Source of the DNA: Chloroflexota bacterium
GTDB taxonomy: Bacteria; Chloroflexota; Dehalococcoidia; SM23-28-2; RBG-16-64-32
DNA: 6,439 bases
Assembly: GCA_005880055.1 (NCBI GenBank)
Contig: VBJS01000111.1
Span: 1,333-7,771 of the forward strand
Direction: 5' to 3'
The notes beneath the pieces are model-generated. The model worked only from the letters and a program-made list of their open reading frames with translations. It was not told the origin of the DNA and made no database searches. Below, one piece after another: positions 1 through 4,729 of this stretch. The stretch's first letter is position 1. Each line of letters opens with the position of its first letter. The position numbers were made by a program, and so were the translations under genes.

Positions 1-104
1 ATCATCGGCGTGCCCTCCGTCACCGGCAGGCGCTCGCGATAGCGTCTGAGCACCCCTGGGTGTCCGAGAGCCCCTGTCGAGCTACTCGGACTTCTCGAGG
101 TCAC
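1..104 (-). CDS. thrC: Threonine synthase, N-terminal fragment (cut by window edge)
   Basis: Read on the minus strand, this frame stays open to the left edge and encodes VLRRYRERLPVTEGTPM. That resembles the opening of PLP-dependent threonine synthases, where a Tyr-Arg-x-x-Leu-Pro-Val-(T/S)-x-x-T-P stretch precedes the LGEG-TPL segment. The enzyme converts O-phosphohomoserine to threonine. Two starts are possible. GTG at 104-102 has an AAGGAG ten bases upstream and would overlap the coiled-coil gene by 23 bases. GTG at 53-51 lies just before the conserved part but has only a poor ribosome site. I favour the upstream start. The upstream homoserine dehydrogenase gene, two genes back in the same direction, supports the assignment because both enzymes belong to the threonine branch. 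Only about 17 diagnostic residues are visible, and the PLP lysine and all other active-site residues lie outside the window, so the name rests on a short match plus context. Confidence 0.6.
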   Translation of the reverse strand, partial: MTSRSPSSSTGALGHPGVLRRYRERLPVTEGTPM

Positions 105-1089
105 TCTGCGTCAGCTCCTTTATCTCCTGCGCGAGCGTATCCATCTGCCGGCGGCGCTGCCGCAGGATGAGCTGGAAGAGCCGCTTCATCTGCCGGTCCA
201 TCTGCTCTGCAATCTCCTGTATCTTGCCCGCCAGGTCCATCGCCTGCGCCGTCGTCACCTGCTGCCGCTGGTCCAGTTTCCCCTGTGCGTGGCCGAACTG
301 CTGCATACGCTCAGTCAGTTCTCCATTCAGCTTCTCTATGAGAGCGATGCGGTGAACCATCTGGTCGCGTTCCACCGTGGCCCGGTGCAGCAGTTCCCGC
401 GCCTCTTCTGGAAAGCCGACGATCTCCTCCGCCTTGTCCAGACGCTCGGCTCCGCGGTGCACCTGCTCCAGAACCACGCTGATGCGGTCGTCCAGGGCAT
501 CATCTGTCTTATGCAGGCCGTCGACATCCCCCGTCAGGCGAGCCACGTCTTGCTCCAGGCGCGCGGCGGCTTCCAGGCTACGAGTGCTGCGCCCGGCGGC
601 GTCCTCGAACCCACGTTCCAGCGATTGTGCTGCCAGCCTGATTCCGCTTACGCCTTCCTCCGCCCGGCGGAGGGACTCCTCCGCCTGGTGCAGCCGGGCG
701 TCGTACTGGTCCATGTTCCGCCCCAGGGATTCGATTTGCCGAGCAAGCATGCCCGCATCGTGCTTATCGCGGCCGCTGTCGCTATTCCGCTGCCGCAACG
801 CTTCTTCGGTGCGGTTAGCGAGCTCCGCCTGGCGGTCCTGCAGCCGCCCCACCCTGTCGTTGATTTGTCGCATTTCTTCTCGCAGAACCGAAATCTGACC
901 CATGGCGGAACCGGACACGGCCAGGCTTTCGGTTAACCTCCGTGTCTCCGTCTCAAGCGACCAAACCTGTTTGCGAGACCCCTCCAGCTCGCTCTCCAGC
1001 TTATGCAGCTGCGCTTTCGTCTCGCGCAGCTCTGCCTCGAGCCAGTCTGCCAGGTCTTCCGGATCGCGGCCTTTGGGACGCGCTACCAT
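82..1089 (-). CDS. Long coiled-coil protein of unknown function
   Basis: I do not recognise a family. The 335-residue product is almost wholly predicted coiled coil: heptad-like Leu/Ile/Val spacing with many Glu, Gln, Arg and Lys runs from about residue 11 to the C-terminus. There are only three prolines (5, 10, 227) and no cysteine. Pro227, in the GFPEE stretch, probably marks a hinge between a long N-terminal rod (11-225) and a shorter C-terminal one (229-335). No signal peptide, membrane segment or catalytic motif is visible, so it is probably a cytosolic, oligomeric structural or scaffold protein. A basic patch (residues 310-314, RQRRR) lies near the end. The ATG at 1089 has an excellent GGAGGA six bases upstream and follows the hom stop by two bases, so it is very likely translated in the same transcript. 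The complete opposite-strand frames here look like shadows. Coiled-coil composition produces chance similarity to SMC, myosin and chemoreceptor proteins, which should not be taken as function. Confidence 0.85.
   Translation of the reverse strand: MVARPKGRDPEDLADWLEAELRETKAQLHKLESELEGSRKQVWSLETETRRLTESLAVSGSAMGQISVLREEMRQINDRVGRLQDRQAELANRTEEALRQRNSDSGRDKHDAGMLARQIESLGRNMDQYDARLHQAEESLRRAEEGVSGIRLAAQSLERGFEDAAGRSTRSLEAAARLEQDVARLTGDVDGLHKTDDALDDRISVVLEQVHRGAERLDKAEEIVGFPEEARELLHRATVERDQMVHRIALIEKLNGELTERMQQFGHAQGKLDQRQQVTTAQAMDLAGKIQEIAEQMDRQMKRLFQLILRQRRRQMDTLAQEIKELTQSDLEKSE
115..120 (-). promoter_or_regulatory. Candidate ribosome binding site of thrC
   Basis: The minus strand reads AAGGAG here, ten bases before the GTG at 104-102. 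It lies inside the end of the coiled-coil gene, so translation of the two genes may be coupled. The spacing is somewhat long. This site is the main reason to prefer the upstream thrC start. Confidence 0.4.
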
Positions 1090-1091
1090 TC

Positions 1092-2384
1092 TCAGTCCTC
1101 CACCCTGATGACGTTGCCCACCTGCCGGACCGCCCGCGCCTCCTCCATCGCCGCCAAGCTGGCCTGCACGGCCGCCTCCTTTGATGCGTGGGTCATCACA
1201 ACTATCTCCGTGGTCTGGGCCTGTTCATCGCTCTCTTTCTGGATTACCGACGCAATGCTCACGCCGTTGTCCCCGAAGCAGCGGGCGAAGCCGGCGAGCA
1301 CCCCGGGGCGGTCCTCGACCTCGAGGCGAATATAGTAGCGGCTGATAATCTCTGCGATCGGCTGAATAGTCACGTCCGCAGTATAGCGCCAGGCGGAGGG
1401 CCGGCTCCCCTCCGCGATGTGGCGGGCCGCGTCCAGCACGTCGGCCATGACGGCAGAGGTCGTGGGCAGCGCCCCAGCGCCTGCGCCCTGGAAGAGGACG
1501 CGGCCCGTCAGATCGCCCTCCACCTGCACGGCGTTGAGGACGCCGTCCACACGCGCGAGCAGCTCTTCGCTTGCAACCAGTGCCGGGTGCACCCGCGCCT
1601 GGACACCGGCCTCGCTGCGTCTTGCCACGGCCAGCAGCTTGATGGCGTAGCCAAGCTCCGCGGCATAGCGGAAATCGCGCGGGCTCAAGCGGGTAATGCC
1701 TTCGCGGTAGACGTCCTCAGGCTGGACTCGTGTGTGGAAGGCGAGGCTGGCCAGGATCGCCAGCTTGTACACGGCGTCGTGGCCCTCCACATCGTTGTCC
1801 GGCTGCGCTTCCGCGTAGCCCAGCGCCTGCGCTTGTGCAAGCGCCGAGCCAAAGTCCGCGCCTTCCCGGCTCATGCGCGTGAGGATGTAGTTCGTCGTGC
1901 CGTTGATGATGGCGCGCAGGCTGCTGATATCGTTAGCCGATAGGTCTCGTTTCAGCGGCGAGACGATCGGGATCCCGCCGCCCACGCTGGCTTCGTACAG
2001 GATGTCCGTGCCGGCATCCCCCGCCGCGGCCAGCAGTTCAGGGCCGTGCTTGGCCATCACTTCCTTGTTCGCCGTTACAACATAGCGGCCGCGCTTCAGC
2101 CCTTCGCGGATCAACTCGTATGCCGGCCGCTCTCCGCCGATTACCTCCACGACGATGTCGGAGTCCGTGGCCAACGCTTCTTCCGGGTCAGTGGTGATTA
2201 ACGTCGGGTCGAGGCTAACCGATCGCGGGCGCAGGCGGTCCCTGACTAACGCCTTGCGAAGGACGAGGGGCACGCCGACGCGCTGAGCGAAGCTCTCCGA
2301 TTTCTCGAGGAGCGAACGGGCGACGCCGCCGCCCACGACACCGAGACCTAGAAGAACGATCCCGACTTGAGAGGGCCGGACCAT
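1092..2384 (-). CDS. hom: Homoserine dehydrogenase with C-terminal ACT domain
   Basis: NAD(P)H-dependent reduction of aspartate semialdehyde to homoserine, the branch point to threonine and methionine, in the cytosol. At 430 residues it has the usual length of the monofunctional ACT-containing enzyme and is not fused to aspartokinase. The Rossmann nucleotide site is GLGVVGGG (13-20). The segment TANKEVMA (104-111) holds the conserved Lys107. GGGIPI (135-140) and NGTTNYIL (161-168) are family signatures. The catalytic region is DNDVEGHDAVYKLAI (196-210), with Asp203 and Lys207 as the likely proton-transfer pair by analogy with characterised enzymes. An ACT domain (about 349-425, beginning YIRLEVEDRPGVLAGFA) is the usual site of threonine feedback inhibition. 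The ATG at 2384 has GAGGAGG (2391-2397) six bases upstream. It lies 15 bases after the foldase stop and 2 bases before the coiled-coil gene, with thrC next, so it sits in a threonine biosynthesis segment. No attenuator or riboswitch is visible directly upstream. Confidence 0.97.
   Translation of the reverse strand: MVRPSQVGIVLLGLGVVGGGVARSLLEKSESFAQRVGVPLVLRKALVRDRLRPRSVSLDPTLITTDPEEALATDSDIVVEVIGGERPAYELIREGLKRGRYVVTANKEVMAKHGPELLAAAGDAGTDILYEASVGGGIPIVSPLKRDLSANDISSLRAIINGTTNYILTRMSREGADFGSALAQAQALGYAEAQPDNDVEGHDAVYKLAILASLAFHTRVQPEDVYREGITRLSPRDFRYAAELGYAIKLLAVARRSEAGVQARVHPALVASEELLARVDGVLNAVQVEGDLTGRVLFQGAGAGALPTTSAVMADVLDAARHIAEGSRPSAWRYTADVTIQPIAEIISRYYIRLEVEDRPGVLAGFARCFGDNGVSIASVIQKESDEQAQTTEIVVMTHASKEAAVQASLAAMEEARAVRQVGNVIRVED
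1096..1101 (-). promoter_or_regulatory. Ribosome binding site of the coiled-coil gene
   Basis: The minus strand reads GGAGGA, six bases before the ATG at 1089-1087. It lies inside the last codons of hom, whose stop is only two bases before that ATG. The arrangement points to coupled translation and supports the coiled-coil frame as a real gene. Confidence 0.75.
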
Positions 2385-2399
2385 GGCTGGCCTCCTCGC

Positions 2400-3416
2400 C
2401 TATTGGACGAAACCGACGTGGTCTCTCACGTAACTCAACTGATCTGTGTCCGAGGACAGCGTGTCCTCGACGGTCACGGACTTCTGCTTCTCCGTCATCC
2501 AGTCCTGCAGCTTCCTCTGCGCCAGCGTGGACTTTTGGGTGTCTTCAACCGCCCTGTCGGCTGCTTTCTCCAGCACCTGATACACGTAGACTCCGCTCTG
2601 CACCGGATAGGTGGTAATCTTGTTCACCTCCTGCCCGAAGAGCTGGTCCTCAACGGCCTTGGCAAGCACGCCCCTGGGCACCCAGCCGGTATCACCGCCC
2701 TTCGACTTGGTCGCCGTATCCGTAGACTTCTCCTGGGCCAAGGCCGCGAAATCAGCGCCGCCTTCAATCTGTGTGCGAACGGCATCGGCTTCTGTCTGGC
2801 TGCCGACGAGTATTTGCCGGTAGTGGACGGACTCAGCGCTGGCCGGAACCTCAGATGTAAACTTGTCCAACAGTTTCTTGCGGAGGACAGCGGCCGACGC
2901 CATGTCCCGGTACTTGTCTTCCTTGAGTCCGCTCCGCGCTAGCTCCTCCTGGAAGCGTGTCTGGAAGTTGGCGTCATCTTTGGTAATGCCTAGCCGCGTG
3001 GCGATTTCCCCGTTCACGTCATCATCCGTCGCCGATTGGCCTTCGTCCGCCGCAAAACGGAGCACAATGGCTTCCTGCAGCAGCTGCTGTGTCATACCAG
3101 CAATCGCTGTTTGCGCCTGCACCTGCTGAACCCCACCCAGTTGCTGAACTAGGTCCTTCAAACGGTCGGTGTAATACTCCAGCGTATATTCCTTGTCCCC
3201 CACCTTTAACGCCGTCTCATTGGGCCGGTTGGCCTCCGCGATGCGGTCAGAGGCGACGGCGTAAGCGACAACGCCCAGGGCGGCAACGACGAGCAAAATG
3301 ATGCCGACAGTTGCATAGAATTGCGGCGTCCGTCCCAACAGGGTGCGGCCAATCGTCCCGTGCTGGCGCTCCCACGCGGGGGTGGGAATCCTTCCCCGGC
3401 GTCTCTTTCTAGGCAA
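2400..3416 (-). CDS. Membrane-anchored SurA/PrsA-type foldase with parvulin-like domain
   Basis: Predicted extracytoplasmic protein-folding factor of 338 residues. A basic N-terminus (MPRKRRRGR) and a single hydrophobic segment at about 35-55 suggest an N-in signal anchor. No lipobox cysteine is seen, which separates it from lipoprotein PrsA. Residues 65-190 resemble the helical SurA N-terminal chaperone domain. Residues 197-284 resemble the parvulin rotamase fold: YRQILV, then the ADFAALAQEKSTD segment, then GGDTGWVPRG. The usual parvulin HILV histidine is replaced by Gln201, and the last strand reads VYVYQVLE where the family normally has a histidine, so prolyl isomerase activity may be weak or lost and the chaperone role may dominate. 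The start is TTG at 3416, supported by AGAGGG seven bases upstream. No ATG, GTG or TTG in the frame lies just upstream, and a later start would remove the anchor. It sits 29 bases after rpsR and 15 bases before hom. Confidence 0.88.
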   Translation of the reverse strand: MPRKRRRGRIPTPAWERQHGTIGRTLLGRTPQFYATVGIILLVVAALGVVAYAVASDRIAEANRPNETALKVGDKEYTLEYYTDRLKDLVQQLGGVQQVQAQTAIAGMTQQLLQEAIVLRFAADEGQSATDDDVNGEIATRLGITKDDANFQTRFQEELARSGLKEDKYRDMASAAVLRKKLLDKFTSEVPASAESVHYRQILVGSQTEADAVRTQIEGGADFAALAQEKSTDTATKSKGGDTGWVPRGVLAKAVEDQLFGQEVNKITTYPVQSGVYVYQVLEKAADRAVEDTQKSTLAQRKLQDWMTEKQKSVTVEDTLSSDTDQLSYVRDHVGFVQ

Positions 3417-3423
3417 TCCGTAA

Positions 3424-3429
3424 CCCTCT
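3424..3429 (-). promoter_or_regulatory. Ribosome binding site that fixes the TTG start of the foldase
   Basis: The minus strand reads AGAGGG, seven bases before TTG at 3416-3414. It is the only good Shine-Dalgarno match near the start of this frame and supports the rare TTG codon. It lies in the 29-base gap after the rpsR stop. Confidence 0.65.
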
Positions 3430-3445
3430 AGGAGCGGTGGGCGGG

Positions 3446-3826
3446 CTAGCGGTGCCCGGCGCCAGCGCTGCGAATGTGTTCAGCGGTATACGGGATCAGG
3501 GCCAGGTGCCGCGCCCGCTTGATGGCTCTGGCTAATGCGCGCTGGTGCTTGGCGCAAGCGTTCGTCTTCCGCCGGGTCTCTATGCGTCCGCGGTCTGAGA
3601 CGTAGCGGCGCAGGAAGCTCACGTTCTTGTAGTCCACCACCTTGATCTTGTCTGCGCACATAATGCATACGCGACGCCTGCGGCCGAAGCGGCGCCTGCG
3701 GTCATCGCCGCCGCGCTCCACACCACTGGCTTCCGTTCGCCGCGGGCGGTCTTCGTCGGCGACGCCGGGCGCCTCCTCCATGTCGTCTAATGGTTCCGTT
3801 TCTTCGCTTCGTTCCGTTATCATCAT
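3446..3826 (-). CDS. rpsR: 30S ribosomal protein S18
   Basis: Small-subunit protein that pairs with S6 on the platform around helices 22-23 of 16S rRNA. The conserved domain runs from about residue 53 to 115 and includes [20 protein letters not shown] and the C-terminal [14 protein letters not shown]. Cys54 and Cys57 (CIMC) with Cys91 and His94 (CAKH) form a CxxC...CxxH set, the pattern of zinc-type S18. At 126 residues it is longer than the usual 70-90, because of a charged, low-complexity N-terminal tail of about 50 residues: acidic first (residues 5-26), then arginine-rich (43-52). Two ATG codons stand in tandem. The AGGA element (3830-3833) overlaps the ssb stop and is 3 bases from the first ATG but 6 from the second (3823), so the second may be the real start. 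It lies five bases after ssb, in the classic rpsF-ssb-rpsR order. The usual rplI does not follow. Confidence 0.96.
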   Translation of the reverse strand: MMITERSEETEPLDDMEEAPGVADEDRPRRTEASGVERGGDDRRRRFGRRRRVCIMCADKIKVVDYKNVSFLRRYVSDRGRIETRRKTNACAKHQRALARAIKRARHLALIPYTAEHIRSAGAGHR

Positions 3827-3829
3827 CCG

Positions 3830-3833
3830 TCCT
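3830..3833 (-). promoter_or_regulatory. Ribosome binding site of rpsR, overlapping the ssb stop
   Basis: The minus strand reads AGTAGGACGG followed by ATGATG, and the AGGA core overlaps the TAG of ssb. Its spacing favours the second ATG (3823-3821) over the first. The close overlap suggests that S18 is translated by ribosomes finishing ssb. Confidence 0.5.
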
Positions 3834-4245
3834 ACTCGAAAGGTATGTCCTCGGGCGCCATCTCAGGAGCGGCGTCAGGAGACGCGTCGTGTTCTTCTCC
3901 GAAGGGCGCCCCACCAATGCGGTCCAGGAACAGCACCCTGTCCGCGATTACTTCTGTACGATAACGCTTCTGGCCGTCGGGCCCGTCCCACGAGCGTGTC
4001 TGGAGCCGACCTTCCACGTAAACGCGCCTGCCCTTCTGCAGGAATTGACTGCACTGCTCGGCGAGCTTCCGCCATGTCACCACGGAGAACCACTCCGTCT
4101 CTTCCTTTCGCTCGCCGTCCGGACCGCTGTAGTTTCGGCTGGCGGCGACCCGGAAGCTGGTAAGTGCGGTGCCATCGGCGGTATACCGCATCTCAGGGTC
4201 GGCCCCCAGGTTGCCGATGATCATCACTTTATTAAGACCCGCCAT
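3832..4245 (-). CDS. ssb: Single-stranded DNA-binding protein
   Basis: Binds and protects single-stranded DNA in replication, recombination and repair. The 137-residue product has a complete OB fold (about 1-108), with the hallmark opening [18 protein letters not shown], then [12 protein letters not shown] and [16 protein letters not shown]. Aromatic residues Trp53, Phe54, Trp58 and Trp86 match the DNA-stacking surface of the family. The C-terminal linker is short (about 109-130) and ends in PEDIPFE, the acidic tip that recruits partner proteins. The tip carries one extra Glu after the usual terminal Phe. The ATG at 4245 has GGGAGG (4253-4258) seven bases upstream. It is 18 bases after rpsF and 5 before rpsR, so its expression is probably tied to the S6/S18 pair. 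Confidence 0.97.
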   Translation of the reverse strand: MAGLNKVMIIGNLGADPEMRYTADGTALTSFRVAASRNYSGPDGERKEETEWFSVVTWRKLAEQCSQFLQKGRRVYVEGRLQTRSWDGPDGQKRYRTEVIADRVLFLDRIGGAPFGEEHDASPDAAPEMAPEDIPFE

Positions 4246-4263
4246 CGCAATTCCTCCCGGGTC

Positions 4264-4557
4264 TCAGCTCGTCTCGTCGAGCCGAACCACAAGATGTCGC
4301 AGAACGTCTTCTGAGAGGTCTAGGCTGCCCTCCAGCGGGCGCACCTGTTGTGGGTCCAGGCTGAACTGCGTTACCACGTAATAACCTTCCTGCTGACGGG
4401 CGATGGGATAAGCCAGCCGCCGCCGGCCCCATTGGTCCACCTGCTTCACCTGACCGCCGCGCTCTTCGATGAAGGTCGTCACCCGGTCCACTGTGCCGGG
4501 CAGCCCCTCATCTCCCACAGTGGGGTTTACAACCAGTACCAGCTCGTAGTCTCGCAC
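4264..4557 (-). CDS. rpsF: 30S ribosomal protein S6
   Basis: Small-subunit protein that forms a dimer with S18 and binds the 16S rRNA platform. The 97-residue length is typical. It opens with MRDYELVLVVNP, the usual first strand, and carries the signature DQWGRRRLAYPI (41-52) followed by QQEGYYVVTQFSL. The C-terminus DVLRHLVVRL (84-93) is the expected last helix and strand. The start codon is GTG (4557-4555), with GAGG (4562-4565) four bases upstream. The spacing is short, but no other start codon keeps the conserved first strand intact. It is the first gene of the minus-strand series and is preceded by a structured leader and a strong -10, where S6:S18 feedback on translation, known in other bacteria, could act. 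Confidence 0.96.
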   Translation of the reverse strand: MRDYELVLVVNPTVGDEGLPGTVDRVTTFIEERGGQVKQVDQWGRRRLAYPIARQQEGYYVVTQFSLDPQQVRPLEGSLDLSEDVLRHLVVRLDETS

Positions 4558-4586
4558 AATACCTCGCAGCGATTCTTCAAACTAAA

Positions 4587-4617
4587 CGCCCGGAAGGCCG
4601 GGCGCCCTACAGGGCCC
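4587..4617 (-). promoter_or_regulatory. Structured rpsF leader with two competing hairpins
   Basis: In the minus-strand transcript, CGCCCGG and CCGGGCG (4604-4598 and 4593-4587) form a perfect 7-bp stem with a CCTT loop, followed by TTTAGTTT (4586-4579). Just upstream, GGGC (4617-4614) can pair with GCCC (4603-4600), the 5' arm of that stem, with short inner pairing, so the two folds exclude each other. The layout resembles an attenuator or a protein-binding switch. In several bacteria the S6:S18 complex binds an rpsF leader hairpin with a CCG element, and a CCG occurs here, but I cannot confirm that fold by eye. The T-run is interrupted, so termination would be weak. Confidence 0.45.
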
Positions 4618-4637
4618 TCTCCTCACGGGCAACGGCG

Positions 4638-4643
4638 ATTATA
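4638..4643 (-). promoter_or_regulatory. Promoter -10 for the rpsF operon
   Basis: The minus strand reads TGT followed by TATAAT, a perfect -10 with the extended TGn element. A -35 is weak: TTGGCG (4659-4664, 15-base spacer) or TTGTTG (4662-4667, 18-base spacer). The extended -10 may compensate. Transcription would start near 4631 and give a leader of about 75 bases before rpsF. Confidence 0.6.
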
Positions 4644-4714
4644 ACACGCGACGTTTTTCGCCAACAACAACCTCGCTTCGATCTCAATGTCCCCGTGAAC
4701 CGGCAGGCGTGTGG

Positions 4715-4720
4715 TAATAA
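4715..4720 (+). promoter_or_regulatory. Possible promoter -10 for the sensor kinase (weak)
   Basis: TGGTAATAA places a TG-extended but poor -10 (TAATAA) about ten bases before the GTG at 4730, with no convincing -35. The kinase has no Shine-Dalgarno sequence, so a leaderless or nearly leaderless transcript starting near 4727-4730 is conceivable. A second candidate is TATAAC at 4640-4645, which overlaps the rpsF -10 on the other strand. Neither is well supported. Confidence 0.2.
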
Positions 4721-4729
4721 ACTGTCTTT

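Larger units (their letters stand above)
4558..4729. other. Divergent intergenic region between rpsF and the sensor kinase
   Basis: The only sizeable gap between genes, 172 bases. From left to right it holds the rpsF ribosome site (4562-4565), the two leader hairpins (4587-4617), the extended -10 of rpsF (4638-4643) and, on the right, an AT-richer stretch before the kinase that may carry its promoter. I see no convincing small gene or transcription-factor inverted repeat in it. Confidence 0.8.

Noticed and set aside
289..936. 215-codon plus-strand open frame opposite the coiled-coil gene
   Set aside because: It is the complement of a well-supported minus-strand gene with a strong ribosome site. 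Its product has no recognisable domain, and GC-rich codon use commonly leaves such frames open.
1188..1943. 251-codon plus-strand open frame opposite hom
   Set aside because: Homoserine dehydrogenase on the other strand is unmistakable. The plus-strand product is rich in Val, Ala, Arg and His with no motif, as expected of a shadow frame.
3642..4314. Plus-strand open frames of 173 and 174 codons across rpsR, ssb and rpsF
   Set aside because: Both lie opposite clearly conserved S18, SSB and S6 genes, and their translations are Arg/Ser/Pro-rich without family features.
4587..4604. Plus-strand intrinsic terminator at the GC hairpin
   Set aside because: On the plus strand the stem is followed by GC-rich sequence, not a T-run, and no plus-strand gene ends upstream. 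Only the minus-strand reading makes sense.
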